Below, in pieces: positions 30,927 through 40,836 of a stretch of 64,000 nt of DNA. The DNA is from Emiliania huxleyi CCMP1516 (taxonomy: Eukaryota; Haptophyta; Isochrysidales; Noelaerhabdaceae). Location: NCBI RefSeq assembly GCF_000372725.1, contig NW_005196021.1, forward strand, positions 216,351 to 280,350. Direction: 5' to 3'. The notes below the pieces were generated by a model. The model did no database searches and was not told where the DNA came from. It saw only the letters and a list, made by a program, of their open reading frames with translations. The position numbers and the translations under genes are program-made. Every line of letters starts with the position of its first letter. Position 1 is the first letter of the stretch.

Positions 30927-33232
30927 CTACATCTGCGGAGCCGTGCGGGGAGTCCGCGCCACTCCCAGCCTGCCCTCGTCATCGCTCGAGGCGGCGCCCG
31001 CCTTGTCGGGCAGGAGCGTCTTCTCGTCGTCGGAGCACGGGTGTTGACGCGAGGCGCGCACGAACGCCACGGCGCCGAGGATGATGGCGGCGCACCCGAA
31101 GGAGACGAGGAGGGGCGAGGGGTCGGCTGCTGCCTTGGGGCGTGCCGCCACGTCGGCCATGTCAGCGCGCGCACCCGCCTTGAAGGTTGCGTCGGGGAGC
31201 GCCGGCGGATGCTCGGGGCACACCTTGTTGATTGCGTCCAGCGCCGCCTGCGCCTTGTAAGAGGCGCCGCTCGGGGAGGTCAGGTCGTGGCCCTGCTCGA
31301 TGTGCATCTGGTAGACCTTCCGCAGCCGCGCGTTGGTCCGGTCACACTCGAGGCTGATGCCCTGGAAGTTCTCCTTGTCGCGCTGCACGGCCGACGCCCA
31401 AGCCCACGCACAGATGCACCAGTGGCCGCCCGACGAGACCACGCTGCTGAGGTCGTTGCCGTCGTTTTGGGCGGACGAGGCCAAGAAGGTGTCTGACATG
31501 GTGACGCAGACCTGGTGGTAGCCTGTCGCCGGGGGCGGCAGCGAGTGAGTGTCGCTGTGCTGGGGGCCGACGACGGCGTGGCGAATGCGGGCGGGCGCAC
31601 CCGAGTCCATCGGGTCCCAGACGCACGAGCCCGAGCGTGTCCAGCCGGTCGTCGTGCCGTCGCTCGACTGGGTGCATGACTGCAGCGGGCCTCCCACCAG
31701 GGACTTGTCTCCCTCTCGCTGGCACATCCGGACCGCATGCACGTCGTCGAGGCGCGAGTCGAAGTCGGTCATGCGGTCCTCGCTGAGCGCGAAGCCGTCG
31801 CCCACGAACTTGCCGCCAAAGAAGACGAAGGAGTGGTGCTGCGAGCCGTGCACGCACTGCAAATACTTGTAGAGCGGCGCGTTATCCTCCGGCCAGACGG
31901 TCTCCACGAAGCACGCGCCAGCGCCCTCGAAGCGGCGGCGCGCAATGCCGGTGCACGGGCAGCGCATCCAGCCAAGCAGCGCGAGGGGTTCGCTCTTCAT
32001 CTTGCGGAGGTTCTCGAGGTCCGCATCGGTCAGGCCGTCGATGCCGGTGCAATCCTTCTCGCACGTACGGCCTGCCTTCGCGTCCGCGAGCCGGGTGGTG
32101 AGCTCGCTCTCCGACATGGCGCCCGGCTGCAGCTTGAAGCCGTTCCCGACGAACTGGCCGCCGATGTAGACGTAGGAGTGCATCTGCATCGTGCCGACGG
32201 TCTCGTGCGGGTGGAGGCACTGCAGGTACGTCCAGAGCGGGTCGGCGGGGTCCGTCCACGAGATCGTGTGAAAGCACGCGTGTGCCCCCTCGAGCCGCGC
32301 CACGGCCGCGTCCGTGCAACGCATGTGCGGCATTCCCAGCAGCGTCACCGGCTGGGTGCGGATTGCCTCCTCCATCTCGGCGATCCGCGAAGGGTCCACC
32401 AGGGCCTTTTCGGCCGTGCAAGGCGGAGGCAGGGCCGCGCGTGTCGGAGCGACGGGCAGCAGCGGGTGGATCAGGGCGACCTTCCGGAAGATGACGCCCA
32501 TTCCCGAGTTGAATCCTTGCGCCGCACGCTGGCGGCAAAATTCCTCCGCCTCTGTGGAGGACTGCGCGCTCTCTTCCTTTTTCCGCGCAGCGAGCATCCC
32601 CACGATGATCCCGTCGTGGTCGGAGCGGTGCGCTCCAGTCAGCTTTCCTGCGGAGCAAGTCAGCTCGGGCGCGGATGGCCTATCTCCTCCGGTCAAGGTC
32701 TCCGTGCCTTCTCCAAAGGGGGAGCGATAGGGCTCTCGCAGCTTCGTGGCGTTGAGGCACGGATCGCCGTAGACGAGAAAGTTAAATCGTCGTTCTCCCG
32801 CTGCGGTCGAGATGGTCTTGGTGTCGACCTTGAGGAAATCCTGCGCGGCATGGAGAGGCGGCGTGAAGGGAGGCGCGGAGAGAGCGGTGGCGGCGGTGGG
32901 GCGCCGGCCTGCGTGTCGCAGACGCATGGCGAGCAGCAGTGGTAGGTGACGCCGGTGACACGGTCTCCCGACAGGGTCGGAAGAGAGTACTCCCAACGGT
33001 TCGACTCGCTTGGAACGACTGGCGATCCACTGATCGGACAAAAGCCGCCAAAGAGCTCGACAATTTTGGACGGCTGCAGGTCCGCCGCCTTGTCGAGAAT
33101 CCACGACGCCCAGAGGTGAGAGGCGGCGTTGCGGTTGCCCGTCTTGAAGATTGAGCTGTAGTTGGCGCGCATGTCCCTGATTGTCACTGCGGAGGCCACA
33201 GAGAGCATCAGAGCCAGCATGGTCGGCCTCAT
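30927..33232 (-). CDS. secreted/membrane-anchored glutaredoxin-like and DUF2237 protein
   Basis: Exons 33232-32909 and 32840-30927 close in phase to 745 aa; the intron is GC-AG. Signal peptide MRPTMLALMLSVASA. A first module carries Cys-rich FCPISGSPV, YHCCSPCVCDTQ and VYGDPCLNATK. Two glutaredoxin/thioredoxin-fold repeats follow: MPHMRCTDAAVARLEGAHAC with MHSYVYIGGQFVGNGFKL, and GWMRCPCTGIARRRFEGAG with HHSFVFFGGKFVGDGFAL. Then a DUF2237 domain (GYHQVCVTMSDTFL, GNDLSSVV, GGHWCICAWAWASAV). Near the C-terminus a membrane helix (VSFGCAAIILGAVAFVRA) and a short cytoplasmic tail. The modules and secretory address suggest a redox or disulfide role in the endomembrane system or cell surface (inference). 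The second repeat has CPC, the first a lone Cys. Confidence 0.8.
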
Positions 33233-34308
33233 TGTGAAGCGTGAGAGCCAGGAACTGCCAGGAACTGCCAGAGAAATGGAGGGGAATTCGAGTGAACTCG
33301 GTGTTAGTTGTGCCCACTGCGCCTCACCTGGGCCACTTCCCGCAAAAGAATTTAAACAAAACAACTCGGACCTACAGCAGACAGGCTCGCGATGCGCTCC
33401 CCGCTCCCGTTCCCCTGTGTCCCTGATCGTCCTTACAAGATCCTGCTCGTGCAGGTGGGGACCCTGTCCTTCTCCCACCCCTCGTTTGGCGTGCCCGTTT
33501 TATTTATTTATAGCAGACAGGCTCGACACAGGTGCAAAAGAATTTTACAAGAAAACTCCCTCGCAAGACACTAGGCACGGGACTGGCGCGCACTGGCACT
33601 AACACAGGTACACCACGGGAGCCGCCTAAGCGACTCCCGCGAGGACGGCGAGGCACTTTGCTCCGCGGTTACTGGACCGTCACCAGTAGGAGCGCCGGTG
33701 TTGGCTGACTACTGTATGCACTATGCACTTAGGTTTGAAGAACTTCATTTTTTCCGTTGATATTTCTCTTGTGCAGCCAGAGGCCACACGTCACATCGAT
33801 GACCTGTTATCCACCTGGTCCAGCTCTAGGATGGGCTACGGGCTACAGGCGTGTTCCTGCCGTGTGAGCGGGGACTGCCTGGAGTCGAGTCCGCTAGTAG
33901 GAGTAGGTGTGCGCGCGCCGTGTTGCCCTTCCCCGGGATAGTGCTCCCGGGCCGCTCCCTTCCTGCGACCGCGCACCCCCCCCCCCCCCAGCCAGGGTTA
34001 GAGGGCTATTGCCCGCAGCCCGCTCCCGAGCATCTGGCTGGCCCGCTGGGTGCTCTTCTTAGCTCCCCGGCCCTGGATGTGAGGCTAATGACTGCACTCC
34101 AAAAGTGAAGCCGAGCAGCTCGCTGTCTCACGTACCGATGCACAGCCGCTGGATGTTCGGTGATGGCGCAGGCCAAAAGAGCGCGGCGTGACGCATTTAG
34201 ATCTAACAAGGCTGGCTGTGAACTGGTAGTCCCGCCCGACGGTGCTCGAGTCTGCCATTGGGCACGGGCTAGTCTAACTCCGCGGCACGTGGGTAGTGGT
34301 GTGTGTGC
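33233..34308. other. divergent intergenic, no gene seen
   Basis: About 1.1 kb between the divergent glutaredoxin-like and SPX genes. No supported gene; a poly-C run at about 33975. Confidence 0.45.
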
Positions 34309-35761
34309 ATGAAGTTCGGGAAAATATGGAAACAGGAGCAGTCGAACGGCATCCTGTGGGCGTACATTGACTACAAGGCACTCAAGAGGCTGATGAAGGC
34401 CCAGGGCGCTCAATCGGCTGACTTCCGCCAGGCGTTGTGGTCTGAGTTGGAGAGGGTGAACCAAGCTTTCGTGAGCGCCGAACGACGCTACCTAGCCGAC
34501 CTGACGGTGCACCTGTCCGGCGAGCGGGAATCAAGCGGCTACTTCGGCGAGGTGGGCTTGACTCACCATACCGCCCTCTCCATACCGCCTCTCCTCACTG
34601 CCACCTCCCAGTGCTACCTTCATCGTCTTCGCCAGGTCGAGCTGCTCCACCGCGCCTGCGTGCTGAACTACGTTGCCGCGCTGAAAGCGGTCAAGAAGCA
34701 CGACAAGGTGCAACATCGCCGCCATCGCCACCGACACCGCAGCCGCCGTCGCCGTCGGCCGTCGCCAGCCGCTGCCACAGCACCACCGCGGCTGATCCAG
34801 CCTACCCTCAATCGCCGCCCGTCGCAGGTGTTCGGCACGCCGCTCCGTCAGGAGCTGCTCGAGCACCTCTTCTCCCTCCCCTTTGTCCGCTCCCTCGACC
34901 ACTCCTTCCTGTTCGAGGAGTGCTGGCGCTGCGTCTCGGAGGCGCCCAGCTCCGCCTCCGGCGCGCTCGACCACGCGCTCGCCGCCTCGATCCGGCAAGG
35001 CTTCGACGCGATGCGGCGCCTCAAGCCCGATTCCGTCACGGAGCGGGAGATTGAGCGCATGCTTGGCGCCGACGGCAATCCCGAGGCGTACTTTCCAAAG
35101 GCGCCGAGATACAGCCGAGATACAGCCAAGATACAGCCGAGATGCAGCCGAGATACAGCGGGAGGGAGGCTGAGGGAGAGAGGAGGGAGAGTGCAGCCGA
35201 GACTGACTGAATCGGCCACTAGTCGAGATACAGCCGAGATAGCGCGCTCGCCTCGCGAGATACAGCCGCTCGCCTTGAGGGCCTTCGGGTTGGCGGCGGT
35301 GCAATCGAGCTGTGGCCCCGTCCTCGACCTCCCCACCCCCCTCTCCCACTCGCCCCCTCTCTCGCGCACGGAGTGTCGCCCCCCTCCACCGCCAGGCGAC
35401 GCGGCCCCCCGCGTGCTCCCCTGACGGGAGCCTCTCCTCGGTCCCCTCCTCGTGGAGTGAGGCGCCCACGCTGCCAGCCTCCCGCACCCGCGGGCCCGTG
35501 TCTGCCAACGGTTCGCCACTTGGCTCGGCGCCCATCCACATCGCTCGGCCGCGAGAGGGCGCGGAGGGCGACCTGCCGCTCTCGCATCCGGTCGGGCATG
35601 GGCTCACGGCGCCGCTCGACCGCGCGCGGACCCTCGGGAGGGTCCGCGGCAGGCTTCAGGCGCCGCGCGACCGGACCGAGCTGGGCAGTGGCGGCAGGAT
35701 GAGCGGTGCGGAGCCCGAGCTGGACAACGCGTGTATCTTCGAGCTCACGTTCGAAGCGTAG
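34309..35761 (+). CDS. SPX-domain protein (inositol-polyphosphate/phosphate sensing)
   Basis: Exons 34309-34551, 34636-34707, 34828-35100 and 35396-35761, all in phase 0, give 317 aa. The start is the ATG of MKFGKIWKQEQ. The SPX signature is visible: WAYIDYKALKRLMK near the N-terminus and the Lys-rich helix VLNYVAALKAVKKHDK, whose lysines bind inositol pyrophosphates in known SPX proteins. A helical middle (LLEHLFSLPFVRSLDHS, CWRCVSEAPSS) follows and then a Pro/Ser/Arg-rich tail ending NACIFELTFEA. No EXS, VTC or transporter domain is attached, so it resembles stand-alone SPX regulators. Introns 1-2 are GT-AG, intron 3 is GC-AG and full of gatacagccga repeats. Confidence 0.87.
35101..35395 (+). 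repeat. gatacagccga repeat array forming SPX intron 3
   Basis: The intron consists largely of agatacagccg units (five in tandem at its 5' end, more later), similar to the gatcagccga units in the SLC43-like gene's first intron (about 474-530). Confidence 0.75.
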
Positions 35762-35825
35762 AGGTGGGCGGCGGGCGGCGGGCGGCGGGCGGCGGGCGCG
35801 AGGGAGGCGGCAGACCAGGCCCAGG

Positions 35826-36218
35826 CTAGGGCGGGGGCGCTGGATCTCGAAGTCGGAGCCGGGACACGAACAGGCGACGAATGGGCATGCGTATGGTGTG
35901 GGGGTCATGGGCGAGGTACTTCCCGCTGAATCCGCAAGCCCCCTCGATCATGTTGCAGGCAGCGTGATTCGATGTGAGAGCGAGCGTGCTTCGGAAGCCC
36001 AGCCTCGCCAGTCGCCGCGCGAGCACATTCGACCGTTCGTGTGCCGACTTCCCCAGCGACAGCAGCAGCGCAATATCCCTTCCCGGCGCCGCCAAGGCGC
36101 GAACCTGCTCAATGCCATCAGGCGACGAGAGGTTGAATGAAGAGAGGGGCGGCCAGCCCTGTGGTCTTTGTGACCGACGCGGCAGCGCGGCGTCCTCGCT
36201 GAGCACCGCCGCGTTCAT
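35826..36218 (-). CDS. hypothetical protein
   Basis: Frame from an ATG at 36218, about 130 aa, with a coding-like mix: DGIEQVRALAAPGRDIALLL, SAHERSNVLARRLARLGF, HAACNMIEGACGFSGKYLA. No family recognised, no membrane segment. It is convergent with the SPX gene. Could be the last exon of a longer gene. Confidence 0.35.
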   Translation of the reverse strand: MNAAVLSEDAALPRRSQRPQGWPPLSSFNLSSPDGIEQVRALAAPGRDIALLLSLGKSAHERSNVLARRLARLGFRSTLALTSNHAACNMIEGACGFSGKYLAHDPHTIRMPIRRLFVSRLRLRDPAPPP

Positions 36219-37897
36219 CGCGACGGACCAGGAGGGAGCAGGCCCCACGCCTGCCCGCAGCGCTAACTGTTGGTGGCAGCACGCACGTACGATGCCGGCG
36301 CGGCGCGCGGCCCCAGCAGGGAGGTAGCAGAGTGTCGAACCACCAGCCCGACGCTCACTACAAGTGAGGCAGCGCAGTGCGTGTCAGCTCGAAGTTCGTA
36401 AGTAAGTACCTCGAGGTAAGCTCGTAGGCACCTTACAGGACGTGCGAGTTCGTATCGCGCGACTTCGGCCAGGCTGCTACGCTTACCGCGATCCACGTAC
36501 CAAATCTCGCCCCTGCTCCTTCATGTCGATCCCGTCCCCCCCGCCGCCGCCTCTTTCGCCGTCGTCTCCCCGCATGCCAATGCACGCCCTGAGAGATGGA
36601 CATGGCCTCTTTGCGATCCATCTGTTCGGCAGCGGTGCGAGAGATGCGATACATGGACCCCAGTTGCTGCACCGAAATGTAGCGCCCACCCGGACTCTGC
36701 TATGACGCAGGCGCCCTGTTGTGGTTAATAATCGTGATGCTCATCCTCATCTGCGGCTCGGTGGGGACTGAGAGATCAATCCCATGAACCCCTCGCCATA
36801 CACGTACACGCTGCTCACTGCACGCCGCGCGGCGCGCACATTGATGAACCGTCGCGCCCTCCCTGCGAGCAGAGCAAGATGCTTCGAAGCAGTCGCCAAG
36901 GCTCCACAGCGTGGTCGGACGCCTCTTCAGACAATCTGGGCGACCTCCCAAGGCCGAATCGGAGAGCCGGGTGAGGGGCGTGTGAACGAAGGGCGGGGGT
37001 TACTCAGGCGACGCAAAGGCAGCGTTTGGATGGTTGCGTTGAAAGCGGACGGAGCAGTCTCCCCCCTCTGGACTAGCTGCGCGAAGGGACGGCTACGGCC
37101 AGAGGTCCTCAGCGCTGAGGTCTCCGATGCGAGCCAGCATTGTCCGTCTGCAAGCGAGCAAGCTTCCGCGTAGAAGAGCACACAGATCAGGGCGCAGCGG
37201 AGGAGAGACGAGAGAGAAGACGTATAGCTCCAAGTGGAAGTAGCAAGTGCATGGCTGAAGAAGAGGCTTCAGGCTTCAGCTTCACATGGCTCAAATGACT
37301 CAAGTGTGGTGGTGTCCGTCTCGCGTCTGGGATATATCCTCCGCGGCGTTCGGCTTCGCGCATCGCGGCGTTTCGGCCGCGCGCGGCGCGACTTGCGGCA
37401 GAGGTCGTCTGTCTCCGCTCCCTCGAACACCCCCTCCCGTAGGGGTTTTCCTTGTTTTCCCTCTCTCGGCGCGCGCGTGTGTCCGTGTGCGGTCGGACTG
37501 TCACACAGTGTGTGTTGAGTGTTGCCCCAGAGATGCAGTGAGATCTGAGTTTGGGGCCCAAAGTTTCAAAGTTTGAAACTGAGTTTCGACTCTAACAACT
37601 AACCACAACCAGAGGCAGAGGCCAGAGCTCGAGCACCCGTCCGAGCAGCAGCACGGGGTAAGTTCGAGGAGGTAGGGGTGGCGTTGAGATTCGATCCTGG
37701 CGCAACGCGCGAGACTGCATACATGTAGTCTGAAGAAGACTCGGGAGTGCCCTCTGCGCAGAGGAAAAGGGGAAGCTGTGGAAGGCCGGCCCCAGTTTCT
37801 CAAGTACGGTCGCCCTCTGCTTCTTCCCTCCCCGCCTCCATCTCGGCAGCCCAACGGTCGTACTCGGCGCGGCTAGTAAAGGCCGACTCGACGAAAG
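36219..37897. other. no supported gene
   Basis: Minus-strand fragments (36433-36672 with QLGSMYRISRTAAEQMDRKE; 36927-37181) look faintly coding but could not be joined into a model. Confidence 0.35.
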
Positions 37898-39908
37898 TCA
37901 AGAACTCTGGCGGCGGCGAGGGGCGGCCCTCGCTCGCTGCAGCCGCCTATGTGGCACCGAAGAGGGTCGGCCGCGGCGCGGTCGCGGTGGCGACGCCCCA
38001 CGGAGGGTTCGCGAGGGCTCGAGCGCCTGCTCTGCTCTGAGCTGCTCCATGACAGAGGCGGGCATGGCGTGCGCCGCGTCGATCGGTGGCACTCCGTCGG
38101 TGCCTGCGGGAGGGCGAGGTGGCGGGGGTGGGGACACGCTAACCTCTCCCCCTGGCCTCCTCAGCGCGCGGGCGGCCGGCGAGAGGAGAGAGAGAGAGAG
38201 GCGGACTACGACTAGCGCGGCGGCGGCGCCGAGAAGCGAGAGGCCGGCGATACCTGCGCGCAAGGGAGGGGGGGGGAGGGGGGCTGTCTCGCGGCGCGGA
38301 GGAGGGGGGCGGTGTGTGGGCTTGTGTGGGCTCGCCAAAGAAGGGTGTGGACCATGTATACTCTCTCCTCGCTCGCCGAAGAAGGTGTGGAAGACGTCAG
38401 GGAGGTCTCCAGGCTTGTCGGCGATGCCGCCCTCCTCCTCGTCCTGGCAGGAGAGGATGAAGCGGCGCAGCGCCTCGCCGTCGATCCACCCGTCCCTCCG
38501 CAGCAGGCACATCGCAGACAGCACCCACCACGAGTAGCACACGTCCGCGTCCTGGCGAGGGGGCGGTTAGGGTTAGGGTTAGGGTTAGGGTTAGGGTTAG
38601 GGTTAGGGTTAGGGTTAGTCCTGCCGAGCCCCCCCCCCCCCCTCGCCCCTCCTCCAAGCCCCCCCCCCTCCAGGGCCGCGGGGGTGGTGGTGCGTCGAGG
38701 CGAGGCTGCGCCTTCTGCGGCCGGACATCTCCCCGCATCTCCCCGCATCTCCCCGCATCTCCCCGTATCTCGCACACAGGCCGCGCCTTCTGCGGCCGGA
38801 CATCTCCCCATATCTCCCCATATATCTCCCCGTATCTCGCACACAGGCCGCGCCTTCTGCGGCCGGACATCTCCCCATATCTCCCCATATATCTCCCCGT
38901 ATCTCGCACACAGGTCGCGCCTTCTGCGGCCGGCCGTTGAGGCCGCCTCCGGGCGTCTGCCGCTCGCAGAGCCACCAGGCGAGCTCCTAGGGACGAGAGG
39001 GGCGTGGTCGGCCAAGTGAGCCGCCAGCGCAACCGGGCGGCGCGGAGCTGGGCAGAGGGGAGGGGAGGGGGAAGCGGCGCCGCCCCTCGCGTTGTGCGCA
39101 CCTCGCTCCGCACGCTGCCGAGCTCGCCGCCGATGGCGAGGGCGCCCACGCAGGTGAAGACCTGTCCCGCATGGGACTCGCCGCCAGGCTCGCAGCCGTA
39201 CCTGCGACACAAACAAATCTCTCTCTCTCTCTCCTGCGACGACCGACCGCGAGGCACGGGGCGTGAGGAGGGGCGCGAGGAGGGGCGCGAGACAACGCCT
39301 TGCGCGCATGTCATCGGGCGCGGCGCCACGGGGCGTGCTGGCGGTAAGGGCACGCGGGGAGGTTTGGAGGGGCGTTGCGCCGCTCACCCGCCGTCGAAGT
39401 TCTCGCACGCACGCACGTACCTCACTGCGGCGGCAACGTCGATGTCGCCGAGCTTTCCAAGGAGCGACGCGCAGCAGAGCGCGCAGTACGAGAAGCGGGT
39501 GTCCACCTCGCCCCACTCGTCTCCGGCGAAGGAGCCGTCCGGCCGCTGCAGCGAGGCGACGTACCGCATCACGCGCCCGGCGTCGACAGTGTGCAGCGCG
39601 CCGAAGAGCGCGAGCACCTGCACGGCGGAGAGCGTGTAGAGCATATGCGCGTCGTGGCCGAGGTTGCCGCCGAAGCCGCCGCAGCCGCGCTGGCAGGAGC
39701 GGACGAAGGAGACGACCTGCGCCGCGTCGAGCGACTGCAGCTCGCCGAGGAGGTGCAGAGCGCAGGCGCCCCAGTAGACGCCAGAGAGGCGGAGGTGCTC
39801 CGAGACCTGGAACTCGAAGGAATCGGTGTCGGAGCTCACGCGGAGGATGTAGGAGCGGTGCAGTGCGCGAGCGAGCGCCGGCTCGGACGCGACGGCCTTC
39901 ATCGGCAT
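37898..39908 (-). CDS. RABGGTB: Rab geranylgeranyltransferase, beta subunit
   Basis: Catalytic subunit that, with the alpha subunit and REP, attaches geranylgeranyl groups to Rab GTPase C-terminal cysteines. Exons 39908-39388, 39201-39102, 38986-38921, 38551-38377, 38253-38230 (24 nt) and 38103-37898 close in phase to 363 aa. Prenyltransferase repeats are clear: [69 protein letters not shown]. The zinc ligands Asp and Cys ([11 protein letters not shown]) and His ([16 protein letters not shown]) are present. The tail after MPASVMEQL is Arg/Pro-rich and may include an unrecognised intron. Introns: two GT-AG, three GC-AG; intron 3 holds telomeric and introner-like repeats. Confidence 0.92.
38565..38618 (+). 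repeat. interstitial telomeric repeat (ggttag)9
   Basis: Nine perfect TTAGGG-type hexamers inside intron 3 of the Rab GGTase gene, close to its acceptor. Confidence 0.95.
38700..38935 (-). repeat. tandem exon-end/intron-start duplications in Rab GGTase intron 3
   Basis: Units of about 67-70 bp repeat the exon end and donor (ccggccgcagaag|gcgc on the gene strand) plus gagatacggggagat and atatggggagat runs; three donor copies occur in tandem. The insert is the complement of the catatctcccc units in the U-box gene. Confidence 0.85.
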
Positions 39909-39973
39909 GCTGGTGTGTGTGTGGCCTGGCCCTTTAGAAAAACAAAAGCTAATTCTTATATGGGAAATTTTGG

Positions 39974-40800
39974 TGAGTCGTCTCAGTCTCACGTGAATTC
40001 GTCCCTGTCTCACTCTCAGCGTCTCAGCGGTGTCTCAATAGATCCATCACTCCGTCTCACTTCCGTCTCACTTCCGTCTCTGACTGCCTTCTCGTCCGTC
40101 TCAGCGCGGCAGGCCCGAGAGTGCCGAGATTGCCCAAGATAACCCGTGCAACCTCATGAGGTGGTCGGGGCAGTGTGGCAGGCGCCCGAGAGTACCCGAG
40201 ATCGCCCTCGTGATGTGGTCAAGCTCGACCAGGCGAGACGAACTGCATGCGTTCATCTGCCCGTCGCCACGCCCGCGCGAGCCCGCACTTGGCTCCCAGC
40301 CCGCCGCCTCGCGCACGGACGCTGCACCACCGCCAGCCTGGCTGCACCACCGCCAGTGGGAACTCAGTCCTCGCAGAGCCACACACGATGACGGACTTGT
40401 TGCCGAACGACATGTCGTATCCTCGCGATGCTGTTGCCCGCCGCATCGCGAAGGTGAGCGCCTCGTCCACCGCGTTGAGTGTGTCCGCCGTCAGCATCGA
40501 CACTTCATCGATCACGAGCACGTCGAGCGTCGCGAGAAGCTGCAGGTGGCCCTTCCTGCGCGGCGAGTCGAGTGCTGCGCGCTGAAAGACGCCTTTGGGG
40601 GACAGGCCGAAGGCGCGGTGCACGGTTACGCCGCCGACGGAAGTGAGACGGAGTGTTGGATCTATTGAGACACCGCTGAGACGGCAGGAAGGAGAGACGG
40701 AAGTGAGACGGAAGTGAGACGGAGTGATGGATCTATTGAGACACCGCTGAGACGCTGAGAGTGAGACAGGGACGAATTCACGTGAGACTGAGACGACTCA
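39974..40800. mobile_element. fold-back element with perfect 108-bp terminal inverted repeats
   Basis: 39974-40081 and 40693-40800 are exact reverse complements (landmarks gtctcagtctcacgtgaatt and gatctattgagacaccgctg). An extra partial direct copy sits at about 40637-40685. The 611-bp inside includes a PIF1-like helicase scrap. No clear target-site duplication. It lies between the divergent Rab GGTase and MDR genes, in their promoter region. Confidence 0.85.
40219..40623 (-). pseudogene. PIF1-like helicase fragment
   Basis: Contains TVHRAFGLSPKG, then LDVLVIDEVSMLTADTLNAV (Walker B) and FGNKSVIVCGS, the order seen in PIF1 helicases, covering about 100 residues; the Walker A part and all C-terminal motifs are missing and the frame turns to low-complexity sequence. 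It lies inside the fold-back element, so it is a captured or decayed remnant. Confidence 0.7.
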
Positions 40801-40836
40801 ACGCACGCCCAATTCTTTTGAGACGCCACCTCCGAC

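Noticed and set aside
38700..38935. CRISPR-like appearance of regularly spaced short repeats
   Set aside because: The units are tandem duplications of exon end plus intron start in a eukaryotic gene; no variable spacers and no cas genes.
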